Below are positions 33,176 to 44,716 of a DNA stretch of 64,000 nt, in pieces (the first letter of the stretch is position 1; each line of letters starts with the position of its first letter). The notes under the pieces are model-generated. The model was not told the DNA's origin and did not search any database. It was given only the letters and a program-made list of their open reading frames with translations. Source of the stretch: Agrocybe praecox (Eukaryota > Basidiomycota > Agaricomycetes > Agaricales > Agrocybaceae); NCBI GenBank assembly GCA_964017145.1, contig OZ024847.1, positions 2,356,001-2,420,000 on the forward strand. Reading direction: 5' to 3'. The translations under genes were made by a program, and so were the position numbers.

Positions 33176-33244
33176 AAGGGCAATCCTTGTATCTGGAACC
33201 GTTGCTCGGGGACAATTGTTAAAAGAATCAAGGGCAATCCTTGT

Positions 33245-33674
33245 GCCGCTAATCCGTTGTCGTTTTCGAACATCTTGTCACGGCGTAAAGCTGATTTCTT
33301 CTGAGGTTGTTTTCTCTGTAGTGTGCACCGTGCACGGAATTCTCTGGAAACTAAATGGAGATTCACGATCTCGACGATCTGATCAATCCATATTTTACCT
33401 TGATTTTCTCACACTCAGCTCAGCACTTCCCACACCGCGTAGTTGTTTTCTTACTGTCTGACTTTTTTATTTGGGGAAAAAACACCACGGATAAGAGATA
33501 CGTAGTTAACAGCTATTGTCATTTTATTGAGTTATTCAAAATTTTAAGTACCAAAGCATTCATCATTAAGGCCATGCAAAGATTTTCCATAGTTTCATCG
33601 GCAGTTATATCCAACTTTCAGGATGACCTTGATATACGAGTGAGTAGAGTTTGGAGGATGTTCAATAAAAGGAA
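33245..33674. other. No gene recognised
   Basis: Two short overlapping open frames without motifs. Confidence 0.3.
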
Positions 33675-34236
33675 TTAAAACCTGGTGGAGGTGTGTACCC
33701 GAAAGGGGTGACCCCTTATGCAGTAACTGTCATGCGCAGTGGCTAAAGCAAGGAGCTCCTCCTCAAGGGAAAATATATCCGAGCAATCGACGAAGTTGTT
33801 CTCCGTGAGTATGCGTACACCTTCATGGAACCAGGTCCTCGAGTCGAAAACAGTCCTTAGCGATGCCAGGTGAGGAGGAATCTCCATTGCAATGTTTTGA
33901 AGATGTATATTGATGTTTGCCACATCCGTTGCTAATGCGACTTGTCCTATGTTTAACATTCTATGCATCAGCTGAAGCTGTTATGATCAAATTTGCGGGG
34001 GAGTTACCGATTCGTACGGCGATACATAATGTCACGGAAGAGCCAATGTTGAAATCGCCGCAGTGGTAGTAGAAGCCACCGATATCATTCCTTGGCTGCA
34101 TTTTAACGATATTTCCCCCGTCGGTGGGAATCATAAAAGAGAATTGAAAGCCTCCATCGCCCTGAGAGAAAATGCCTGCATATATGGCAAAATTCTGCAG
34201 GGGAATGTTGGGTGGAGGGATGCTGAGAAGACTCAT
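33675..34236 (-). CDS. Unrecognised two-exon gene
   Basis: The ATG at 34236 opens MSLLSIPPPNIPLQNFAIYA and continues with beta-rich sequence (GGFQFSFMIPTDGGNIVKMQ, IGGFYYHCGDFNIGSSVTLC). A GT-AG intron of about 50 nt (near 33972-34022) joins it in phase to LMHRMLNIGQVALATDVANI and a final charged block ending in the stop at 33675, about 170 residues in all. No domain was recognised. The splice choice is the one that keeps the frame open. It is a plausible small gene but unproven. Confidence 0.4.
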
Positions 34237-35090
34237 GGTGAAATCTACGGAGGGGTATGGCAGTACGCAGAGGAGATAATGTGGATTTTCAAGCTTTAGA
34301 CTTTCGGTGCTCGACCTAAGATTTTAGAACTGATAATGTCGTGGTCTTTTATATATTCTACAACCGTAAGCGAGAAATAGACTAACGTCCAACTTACATC
34401 GACAAGTAATGCACACATGCACATAGCACAAAGTCTCGGATCTGGAAAGACAAACCGCTCAAACGGTTCGCCGCTATCGACGTTAAACGTTCAACGCACT
34501 AATAATATATATTAGCTATGATTGCGCGTGTGTCGGAAATTTTTTCTACAGATGAAGACATATATGATGTGGGTCTTTCTCGCTAATGTTAGCCAGATTC
34601 GAAGATTTAGATCCACCCATATTTGTAAGTACTACTCATCGGATGAGCCAACCGCTGCCGAAAAGGCCAACTGACTCAGGAGTCAGGATATCTGAGATTT
34701 CTGACGCAGTATTGATTAAATTCCTCCGACTTTAACTTGATGAGTTACTAATATGAATTATCTCGTATGAAACTAATTTCATAACCAAATTCACTTTGCA
34801 GCTCGCAAATTGAAGTTCAAGTGTGCCTCGCGCCTCCGGAAAGGTCGAGCCATTTGAATCTATACAAGAAACACGTGACATGAACAGGAGTTTTTGGACT
34901 ATGCTAACTTCAACTTGAGAGTTTACTTAAGCGTTGGTTTGGTTAGGGACGAAAAAGGTTAGCAACCTCTGTGTCCGCCCTGGTCAACGCTATCCAAAGC
35001 GCACGGCTGTGTCAACAGCAGCTGATATTATGCCTGCTATGGACTCTTTTCTTACGTATCGACGGTGCGTTTTATTGATACCACTCAATC
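34237..35090. other. No gene recognised
   Basis: AT-rich. Possible upstream exons of the kinase fragment that follows could not be placed. Confidence 0.35.
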
Positions 35091-35189
35091 CCTCCTCCGC
35101 AACAAGAATGACACAGAAATGGTACAGAAATCTCACTATTTCCAGCGCTCTGTGGTGTTTATGGCTTTGTATGCCTCAGGCCATCAGAG

Positions 35190-35915
35190 TCTGGGTATAC
35201 TTGTATCTCATCCGCCACTATGGGAGACATGGAGCCACTTCCGCCCATGTTACTAGTCTTCCCTTCGGACTTTATTCAAAAATCGGCAGGGACGACGGGA
35301 CAATGATAAACGAGGCCATGACAATGAACTACATAAGCCAGAATACGACCATTCCCGTCCCAGTGGCGGCGGGAGCTTGCTTCCATGAAACTCAGCCTTG
35401 ACGACATTTCCGAAGTACAACTAGCTTCCTTTCGTGAAATCCTTGACAATTGGCTTTCCCAGTTACGGAGTCTACCTCGGCCTACACACGAAGTCAATGT
35501 CTCTGGGTTCAATGGGGGCCCATTCATATCCTATCGCATTCTTATGGATGAGCAAGTTGGCCCATTCGAGTCACAAGAATCGTTTCATAAAGAATACTTT
35601 TGCACCCTACAACCAACCAGTGATCCTACAATCCAGCGTCTTGCGGCAAAACTGCGATGCAAGAAATACAAGATAGTGTTAACTCACGGTGACTTATCCC
35701 CGAATAACATCCTCGTCGATGACAATTACAGACCCACCGGTTTAGTGGACTGGGGATGCGCAGTTTGGGCCCCGGAGTATTGGGAATATACTGTAGCAAT
35801 GTGGAGAAGGCTAAGGTATAAGGCCTGGGCGGAGACGTTTCGGCTAGTATTTCCTCAGTTTGAAGACGAACTTTTGGTAGAGGTGGAATTATGGAAAACA
35901 ATCAGCCCATGGTAG
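35190..35915 (+). pseudogene. Aminoglycoside-phosphotransferase-like kinase, internally deleted
   Basis: The first part reads LPFGLYSKIGRDDGTMINEA and MTMNYISQNTTIPVP, the fungal APH/choline-kinase-like N-lobe. A second block in another frame starts near 35385 with MKLSLDDISEVQLASFREIL, then WLSQLRSLPRPTHEVN, GPFESQESFHKEYF, the catalytic THGDLSPNNILVDD and the metal-binding GLVDWGCAVWAPEYWEYTVA, ending LWKTISPW at 35915. Catalytic HGDxxxxN and the DW Asp are intact. The segment that normally follows IPVP and carries the inter-lobe strand (a MTRIPG-like block) is missing, and the two parts are out of frame. I therefore call it a damaged copy. Its substrate cannot be told. Confidence 0.7.
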
Positions 35916-36355
35916 CATGCATCCGATATGTATTTTCTTCGCTAAAAATTGCAGCCGCTTTCGTAACAATAGGCCTCATTTCTAAATATTCCTACAATAC
36001 AGTCGGGTCAGAATTTTTGGACTGAATTCGAATCATTTCACTGTAATTGTTCTCGTTCGCTTTCGGCATCCCTGACGACCTTCAAATCTCGAGAATCACC
36101 TGTACGTGTATTTTTGATATAATGCTATCATTGTATATGAGAATGGCTGTGATTTCTGTGAGGTTGTCTAATCTTCAATGGGGTGGAATTGGGAACGGAA
36201 AATGCTTCTAAATTTATGAATAGCTGTCTATAGATGCAAACTAGTGCCACATTATATATAAGGATTATTGTGAAGACAAAATTTTATGGAACGGTTGGCC
36301 CAGCCAAATTGAATGAGGAAGTAACAAGAATATTGCATCCCGAGCATCATATTGA
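35916..36355. other. No gene recognised
   Basis: Short intergenic stretch between convergent genes. It should contain both 3' ends. Confidence 0.4.
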
Positions 36356-37848
36356 TCACTCAACCGGAGAAATATCACCAAATTTCTCGCGATATGCATC
36401 CAGTAGTGCCTTTTGGATGCGGTATTTCTTCGCTGCTTCCTCATTTCTGGCTTCCGCATCTTCTAACTCTTTCTGAAGCGCGAGAGCGTCTGCTCGGCGG
36501 GCTCTTAGAAGGTTGGAAATAGTATGATTAAACTCGGTTGCCAAGTGACCTGCTTCGGCGTTGGCCTCGCGACATAGTCTCGGCGATGTGTAAGAAATAG
36601 CTCTGCCACGGGCGCTGGTGTGTTGAGCGCCAAAAAATAGCCATGCCCCAGTCTCTTGTGATAGAGCTTCACACTGTCGGCGAGGTCAAATCGTGTTTTT
36701 AACATGGTTAAAACTTGCGACTTACCTTTTCCAGTATTTTGTTTGTCAAACGGGAGAAGCGTTGCGACGCCTTCCTTGAGTATTCAATGGGAGAGGGTAG
36801 TTTCTTAGTTCGATAGACGCCTAGAATGTTATCAGCGTCGAGAAAGTCCGGATACAACAGTGAAAACGTACGATAGGGTGTGTTTCCTCGCTTGGCCCCA
36901 GTGACATGCCCATATAATGGGTTGGATTGACTTGCAACCTGTCTCTTTGGGGTTATGGGGGCGAGTGGAAATGGAGAATCAACTAAATCAGTATCCACGG
37001 CCGATTGAACTTGAGATATTGATGGAGAAGAGCTCGTGTCAGTGTCGAGACGGGGCATAGCATGCTGCAGAGGGACTGGATCGGAAAGGAAATTGGTTCG
37101 TGCTGTCTGATTATCGTTAGACTTATCATTTGGATGACGAATATAAAACGATTTCAGAGGTGTCCCTAACGGAGTTCCCGTGGATCCTTGGGGAGGATAA
37201 GGACGTAGATGCAATAATTGCTGTATCCTGATAGGTGTGGGCGTCATTGTAATGCTGTTCAGTTCTTCAGGGCTTAGATTGGATGCCATTAATGTCTCGC
37301 TCTCAGACACTTGTAGCCCGACTGGGGATGGTACACCTAATGGCGATATAATAGAGTTAGATGTAGAGGGTCTGTTGTTCCCTTCATTAGAATGAACTTT
37401 AACACTGTCAACGACCTACGTCTCGGTAAGTGCGAAATTCAGTCCTTGATTAAATTGTGTACGTACTGCTTTGGCTGAACGAGCGCTTATAAATTTGCGG
37501 CCTTTTTGAGTGTGTTTGCATTCACTTTGAAGCGGCAAGCCTGGGCAAATATAACACAGCCTCGCAGCTCATCGAGCTCCAGAAGTCTTCAAGAGAATAG
37601 GTGATTAGTTTATCACAGAAAATAATCAACCTGACAAAAATTACTTGTTCAGGGTCACAGCGCAGCATAAGTATGTCGCGCCGATTTTTTCGTCTACACT
37701 GCAACGCGTGCTCCAGTAAAGTGGACGAAACAGGCTGGTTCGACGTTTTTATATATGGATCAGAATAATGCTTCCGGATAATGAATTGATGATACTCCCA
37801 CATCTCTGCAGGTGCCCCGTTGCGTGTGTCAAGCTCGAACTGTGACAT
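36356..37848 (-). CDS. Agaricomycete hypothetical with C-terminal coiled coil
   Basis: The three downstream exons are in phase: 37567-37467 (LCYICPGLPLQSECKHTQKG, RKFISARSAKA), 37415-36726 and 36673-36356. The first exon from the ATG at 37848 (MSQFELDTRNGAPAEMWEYH) joins through a donor I could not fix. The long middle exon is Pro/Ser/Thr-rich (TMTPTPIRIQQLLHLRPYPP) and ends SRKASQRFSRLTNKILEK. The last exon has a conserved TGAWLFFGAQHTSARGRAI block, then a heptad-like helix (LRARRADALALQKELEDAEA) to the stop. I recall the WLFF-x-AQH block plus coiled coil from Agaricomycete hypothetical proteins. The CxxC near the start could bind zinc, but only two or three Cys are visible. Function unknown. 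Confidence 0.65.
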
Positions 37849-39074
37849 GTGAGGGCCTAGGGTTCTGACAAGCTAATGACTCCAAAATGACTCATTAAAA
37901 ATAGCCCGATTAGCGAGCCTCGAATATACCGGTCGCGTGTATATATTGACCTGTATTTCTAAGATACGTGTCTCGGCCATACTATATATGGTAAGCCGAG
38001 GTTGTATCTCCAAACATACAGGTTAATAAATACACGTGACCTCTATTTATTAACCTGTTTTTCGGTCCTCGGAGAAACAGGAATAGGCGCCTGCCGTATT
38101 ACGAGACCTGAGTGAAACGAAAGGAAACGTCTATACCTGACAAAAAACACCCCTTATTACCCGGTCACGTGCATAACCGGCTAATACTGTTACCGGAGCG
38201 GATATCTTAAATTTTAGCGACATTCGTCATGGTGCTAAGTGACCACAGGTAGGTCAGCCGTTTAAAGAAAACTGGGTTGCGTCTGTTCCAATCTCACAAC
38301 TTAGTTTTTCCGTTCTTGGTCATTCTGCAGGAAATTTAAGATGCAACTTTAATCAATCTGCTTAACAACATAGGTCACAAAAATACAATTTTTGGGTACT
38401 TACACTCGCGCTCTTTTTGACAATTTAAAACAATTGAAAAGGACTTTTGTCTGTTATAACCTCTGCTCATATTTTTGACTCCGCCGAGCGAGGTCTCGTC
38501 TCCGCCAGCTTCGCTTGGCCCATAACTGACAAGTTAGTAATGCGCCAGTTAACCATCCCTGACACATGTCGCTGGTTGATGACATGGTAATGTTACCTGA
38601 TGGGTAACCGACGTAACTGGTTAAGAACTAGTTATGGTTTACTTAGCCATGACCAGAGTGACTGGTTGACCGCGGTTGAGCTGCGGTCCGCACATCACTG
38701 ATTCAATGTAGTATATAATGTAATCGTTTAAGTTAAATATAGAATGAAAAATCCTTCTCCTCTTGAAGAACCAAGATACATCGTGATTCGTAAAAATGCG
38801 GTTTCTTGACATATGCGCCGGTCGTTCCGATACCTTGACTTTCCTAGTAGTTAAATCTTCTTCAACAAATTCGACCAATTTATTGTGTAAAATTATCCAA
38901 CCAGACGAAAGGGGAATCATATTTATAAATCGAAAAAGGCAAACACCTTAATTGCTAGCATCCTTAATTGCTAGTATTGCTTGCATTTTCTATTGATTTG
39001 TGCTAGCTCTTGGCTAGATCCCTCTTCCTTCCTGTGCGCCATTTTCGTATACCTTACGTTCAACTCGTCAAAAG
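37849..39074. other. Intergenic with several inverted repeats
   Basis: 38018-38030 and 38046-38058 form a perfect 13-bp inverted repeat (ACAGGTTAATAAA against TTTATTAACCTGT) around a 15-nt loop. Other GGTAACC/GGTTACC-type words occur at 38160-38620. TTAATTGCTAG is duplicated at 38950-38980. No gene. Confidence 0.5.
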
Positions 39075-42025
39075 ATGATAAATTTTGACCTTCCCACTCC
39101 CGTACTATCTCCTGTTCATGCTATTACTTTTCCTACCGAGACCATCTGTCCGCCAAGTCCTAAAAGGAAAACTGCAGCAACCGTTCAAGACGATAACAAA
39201 AGCAAAAAATATAAACCAACATTGTATGGTCCGCCATCACCCAACAAAACTCCTGGAAGGTCTGTACGACCCACACGTAATGACGGGGCCAAGGATCCTC
39301 AAGTACTTATCGAAGCAAGAAAAGTTGACTACTTGCCGTTTCTCGGTCTCGTTGATTATCAAGAACTCACATCCTTTGACCTTTTTATCGAATCGGTTTT
39401 GGCACAGGAATGCGCTTTCTGGCAACTTTCAAGGTCCCTTTTTATTGTGAACGGCTGGGATGTCAAAGGGTCAATCCCAAATTCAAAGTGGTACCACCTC
39501 CAGCAAGTCCTGACGTCAACGGGGAAATGTTTTGTGTGTCTATGCCCACAAGCCAAGCAAGATATATGCTTTCATATCCGTTTTCTCAAAGAGCGTGGAG
39601 ACGAGATTTTTTCAAGTGATCTAAGAGTTAACGGTAAATAATCAAATAATCATTCTCCGTATACCGAAAAGTGTTGACTGATCATGATAAGCAGCTGACG
39701 AAAACAAAACATATTTATTCTCAAGATACGCTTTTCAGGATACAATAATGAGCGCTTCTGAAAGATTTCATAACACATTCTCCGTACCATCAAGTGGATC
39801 GCTGGCTTCCATTAAAACCCATACGATTGTGGAACACTACGGGGACGATAGCGGTGCTGGCACATGGAGCTGTTCAAAGGACCCCAGAATTGTTAACTGT
39901 GGCCATATACTTTCCGCTAGGATATGTCTACAACAGCTCATACAGAAAGACATACACGCCGAGGACCTTGGGGAAAAGCATGGAAGCAAGTTGATATACG
40001 ACGGTATGAACTAATTTCCAAGTAATGTGGATGGCCTTTATTAACTCATCATTGATATAACGATAGATCATGCACCTCGTCGCGCTTTGTACGACGCGGA
40101 TGCTGTATCGCACCGGCCCATCCCCCCTTCCATATGGGGTCGCATAGGCAATGAACGACACCAACCTCTTATCGCAATGTCCAATGAGCCACCGGAGCTC
40201 ATTCGACTCGACGCAAGTTCTAGATGTTCTTGCCAGTCCTTGTCTGAGACTCCTCTCGACTCCTTGCATCCTATTATCACTAGACCATGCCAAGTCTACT
40301 GTCTCACTAGAATGTGGAACATTTCGATTCAACTACAGAAATGCTGTTTTTGCAAGTACGGCTTTATTGACCTGATTGCCTTCAATTGGGAATATTCAAT
40401 TGGAACAATCGTTTGTTATTCACGCACAGCCTGTTGGATGACTATACAAGTTCCTATTGTACTTCAGAGACCCCTTTCGTTGCTTGGGTAACTGTTGTGG
40501 CCAGGCGATATGAGTCGCATGAATCTCCGGCGCCTTTCATATCCGATAAAAGATTTCGGTCCATTTGGTTTGCATACGCCAAGTTGCTGGAGTTAAATAG
40601 TGACATGACTTGTCCCAAATGTGGCCCTACTCCCAAGGCTACTATATGGGACGGTGTGACGTTGGCATTTAATCGGAAGCACGTCTTACCCACTTTACGC
40701 CCTCCTACAGTGATCCACCCCCAAGCGCCCATACAAACAAATACAAGGTACCCCATTGCACCACAATACTTGGAGAAGAAAAATTTGCGCAAGAATATTC
40801 GCTCAATAGCAAACGCAACACCGATCGTAAAGAAGGTGGAACAATCCCCCCAGGTCACTAAAGTTCTCGGCCCACCCCAAGGACCTGGTTCGGATCTTTT
40901 CCTCTTAGTCTTGCAAGCCGTTGACGACCTTCTGTCGGTCAATGGACATCTCTCCCGCCTTTTAGATCGCTGCTACTCGAAGATTGCTCTTCAGAAAAGG
41001 GGACTAGAGCGCTGTCCCGATGTTTACAACACATTTTTTCTTCAGATATCTGCCGAAGAGTCAGCCCTTCAGTTAACGCCTCGTCCCACCCTGGAGAACT
41101 TAAAGTCGTTCATCGCGAATCCGACGATCAGCTCTGTGTCTTACCTGACAGGCTTTCCTGCGCTGTACAATCTCTTACTCTACGAGCTCAGCTGCCCGGG
41201 AGCTGTAAGTATAGAGTCTGATACATATGGTGTTTGCGAATGGATTTTGCTAAGAGGCTTGACGGTCTTGTTCTCGATGCTATCTGACAGTCATATCCCT
41301 GAAGAGGATGTACTCCCGAGCGATAATATTGGCCATTGGCGACAAGTACGTAACATAAAATGGAATTTAATCCGTCTTACTGAGACCAGTTGTTGCAGAC
41401 TGGTTGTTGCTACAGTATGCCCCAGATTCGACATCGACCTTTTTACCCAAAGCTTGCACGGGACGGTCAAGTCGACCAAGGTGGCAAAGATAGCAAAGGA
41501 GAAGGATGCCAAAAATACTATTCAACTTACGGGCAGAAGAGATTAACTGGCGGTCTTATGGTCGTTTGGTGCACTCATAGTGTATGCTACAGATTTCACT
41601 GTGTGCCAATAGCAGAAGGTCGCAATGAAGTCTTCTCCGCTATTTATACCCACTGGAAAAAGGCACCGGAGTATGTTATATATGATTTCGCTTGCAATCT
41701 TCAGCCATATTGCATGACTAGAGAGACCGATTTCTTTGCGGATACTAAATTCCTGATAGATCATTTTCACAGCGCAGGTCACTCAAAATGTGGCAAAGCA
41801 TCCTTTCTTTCGAATTACATTGACACCAATCCAAATCTCGTAGTGCTGAATAGTAGTGCTGGGGAATGCGGAAATAGGGGACTTCTTCGAATACGGAAGT
41901 CAGTCAGCTATATGTCCCAAGAACGCGCTATTTTGTACACGAAGGTATACTTATCGTACTGGAATCGCTCTCGCATACGGAGTATGGAGGTCGGTAGCCA
42001 GGCAGGACCTAGTACCAGTATATAG
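39075..42025 (+). pseudogene. SWIM/cysteine-cluster KDZ-type transposase with one frameshift (about 924 aa)
   Basis: Four exons: 39075-39633, 39695-40003, 40067-41345 and 41399-42025. The first SWIM-like motif is CFVCLCPQAKQDICFH (C-x-C...C-x-H) and the second WSCSKDPRIVNCGH. A cysteine region (CSCQSLSE, CCFCKYGF) leads into FNWNNRLLFTHSLLDDYTSS, TCPKCGPTPKATIWDGVTLA and the C-terminal catalytic part: LTGGLMVVWCTHSVCYRFHC, VIYDFACNLQPYCMTRE, DHFHSAGHSKCGK and NSSAGECGNRGLLRIRKSVS. WDG, YDFAC and ECGN are candidate D/D/E residues. This matches the second large class of Agaricomycete KDZ-type proteins, with CxC5/CxC6-like clusters. A single missing base in 40368-40371 (ATTGACCTGAT) shifts the frame; all other junctions keep phase, so the break is either very recent or an assembly error. 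Confidence 0.85.
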
Positions 42026-42600
42026 CTTACAAAGTAATTGCATTTTGTATATTTTTGCGGGACTGCAGTGTGCAATCGTAGCAAATTGACCAGACGTCAT
42101 TGCCCGTCCATGAAACACAAGAAGCACCTATGAGCGCGCTAGGTTCCTTTTTAAAAGCGTACGTATATCAAAATGGCTTGTATAACCCCTTAGATGGATG
42201 GAGCGATGCTATATGACCAGGACGATTTGCAAACTCGACCTTTAATTCGTTCCCTTCATGAAAAAAATACTTATTTGTATCCCGTTTATTATTTAATACA
42301 CGCCATTAGCCTCCAATGCGGTAACTTCTAATAGGTAACATGGTTAACATGGTGTACTGACAGAATGAGGGTTCATACACTAGTCCGGGACTATGACCTT
42401 TGAAATGACTCAGCTGCAGTCAAGGATCATGGATACGTTTCTATCAATTGACTGTCATTGATTTCCGCATTGAATACAAATATAATGATCTGGAGCATGC
42501 ATTAACAAATTCCTTGCGTACTCTCAGACACACATTAAACAAATACTTTTCGACCTCGCCGTTTTGAATTCATAACTCTATATCCAAGCTCCTGGAACTA
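42026..42600. other. No gene recognised; 3' flank of the SWIM/KDZ gene
   Basis: AT-rich. No terminal inverted repeat for the preceding transposase was found. Confidence 0.35.
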
Positions 42601-44460
42601 GAGCGGAGTAGAACCTGTAAACATGAGCGCTGGATTAATTTCACTAACCATTCTCGGAGCTCACCTCATCCTCAACCAAATTCCTCTCCCAGCTCTTTAA
42701 CTACGACTAAAACCTGTAAACGTGAGGCCTGCTTAATCTCGCTTATCGTTTGTGGACTTCCGGATCGTTACCCAAAAAATTTCCCAGCTCTTTGCTGCGA
42801 CTCAAACTTGTAAGCTTGAGTATGTGCGTACTGGGTAACGGGTTAATCATGCCAACCGTTTCGAGACCTCACCGTGGAGTCTTGTGTCGTATCCTCGGAA
42901 GGGCAAATCAAACAAAATGGCTTCGTGATACCCATCTGCTGCTCTACCCCTCGAGCTCAAGAAATCGGCTACTCGGACACATTCGACACCGAAACGGACC
43001 CTCGATAAATTTTACAATAAGGTGTATATTATTCTTGCTTGTTTATGTTACGCCTGATAGTTAACTCGGAACATGCGTTGCGCCTTGATCGTTGGGAATA
43101 CTGTACATATTTAGTCTTTCGCCCCAATTTCGCCCAAGGTAAATCTGAATGGATATGCATCAGGCAAGATAAGATTATCCTTGTTCGTGTGCCTACTGCA
43201 TATATTAAATCCGCTGTGATCCTTGGATTTGGCTTGGGCAGGCAGCGGAGTTGTACCCCTTCAACTTTCTGCTGAGAATTGCCACTCACTTCGATGTCAT
43301 CTGTTAGCCGATCTTACAGCCGTATTCATTACGATATGCCATGACACCAAAACACATGTACAAGTGGTTCTTAGAACATTGATTAATGAGCAAGTACAGT
43401 TCGGGACATCGTTCCTGCTGATCTCGTTAACCGTTTCAGGACCTAAGCCTCTTGATCAAAATAGCCGCCCATTTTTGACCTTGCTCATTTTGGGACCTGC
43501 CGCGTCGTTATTTCTTTACTTAGATCAAAACCCATACACTTGGGACGCGTGGTTAATCTGGCTAACCACTTCGGGATATTGCGATGTGCACTCTCTCAAG
43601 CTCTCAAGGGGCATTTCCCAGCTCTTGACAGCGGCTAAAACCTGTATATCTGAGCACTTGGTTGGGACTAACTATCTCAGGACCTCACCGTGTCATCACT
43701 CATGTTTTCCCAGGTCTTGACTGCGGCTAAAAGCTGTATATCCAAGCAGTCGGTTGGGTTGGCGCTAACTATTTCGGGACCTCCGATGCGCTCTCGCAAG
43801 CTCGCAAGGGAAATTTCCCAGCTCTTGACAGCGGCTAAAACCTGTATATCTGAGCACTTGCTTGGCGCTAACTATTTCGGACCCTCACCATATCGTTACC
43901 CGATTTTCCCATCTTTTGACTGCGGCTAAAACCTGTCTGTCTGAGTACTTAGTTAATCTCGCTAAATGCTTCGTGACCTTGTTCCTATTGATTTCGCTAA
44001 CCATAATGGGACCTCAGCCTCAAAATAGCCGCCCATTTTTGACTGTGCTTATTTTGGGACCTCACCGCCTCGTTACCCATTTTCCGTCTCTTTACTTAGA
44101 TCAAAGCCCGTAAACGTGGGGCCCATAGTTAATCTCGCTAACCACTTCGGGACATCGCAAGGGAAATTTCCCAGCTCTTGACAGCGGCTAAAATCTGTAT
44201 ATCTGAGTTCGCGCTAACTATTTCAGGACCTCACCGCGTCATCAACCATTTCTTCCCAGCTTTTGACCACGGCTAAAACCTGTATATCTCTGAGTACTTG
44301 GTTAATCTCGCCAAATACCTCAGGACATCGTTCCTGTCAATTTTGCCAACTATTTCAGGACCTAGAATAGTCGCCCACTTTTGACCATGCTCATTTTGGG
44401 GCCTCACCGCTTCGTTACCCATTTTCCCAAGCCATGGTTCGATCGGTATAAGTCGGCTAA
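42600..44460. repeat. Satellite family, array 1
   Basis: More than ten irregular units of roughly 100 bp built from the words TTAATCTCGCTAACC, TTCGGGACCTCACCGC, CCCAGCTCTTGACTGCGGC, TAAAACCTGTATATCTGAG and CAAAATAGCCGCCCATTTTT. Open frames here (for example 43223-43720) are by-products of the repeats. Arrays 2 and 3 are at 47870-48790 (inverted) and 52290-53030. Confidence 0.9.
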
Positions 44461-44716
44461 CAAATATTAGCCCCAAAAGAGTAAGTGCTAGTTAAGTGAA
44501 CGCCCTCAGCGTAGTTAGTGCAATCGCAACACGCGCAGTGTCCGACGTACTTCCAGTACGGTTATTAGAATAGGAACTGATAATCATGTTTGAAACCAGA
44601 ATATATGTAATAAAACATGTCTACGGAGTGTAGGTGTAATTTGTAGGTGTAATTTTCTTAACTTATCAGGCAAACGATGAGTTAACTTTCCATGAAGTGG
44701 CTCGTACATTCGAAAC
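44461..44716. other. No gene recognised
   Basis: Short AT-rich interval inside the inverted-arm structure. Confidence 0.35.

Noticed and set aside
43862..44113. 83-codon open frame present in both satellite arms (also 47929-48180)
   Set aside because: It follows the satellite repeat words and is duplicated only because the arms are.
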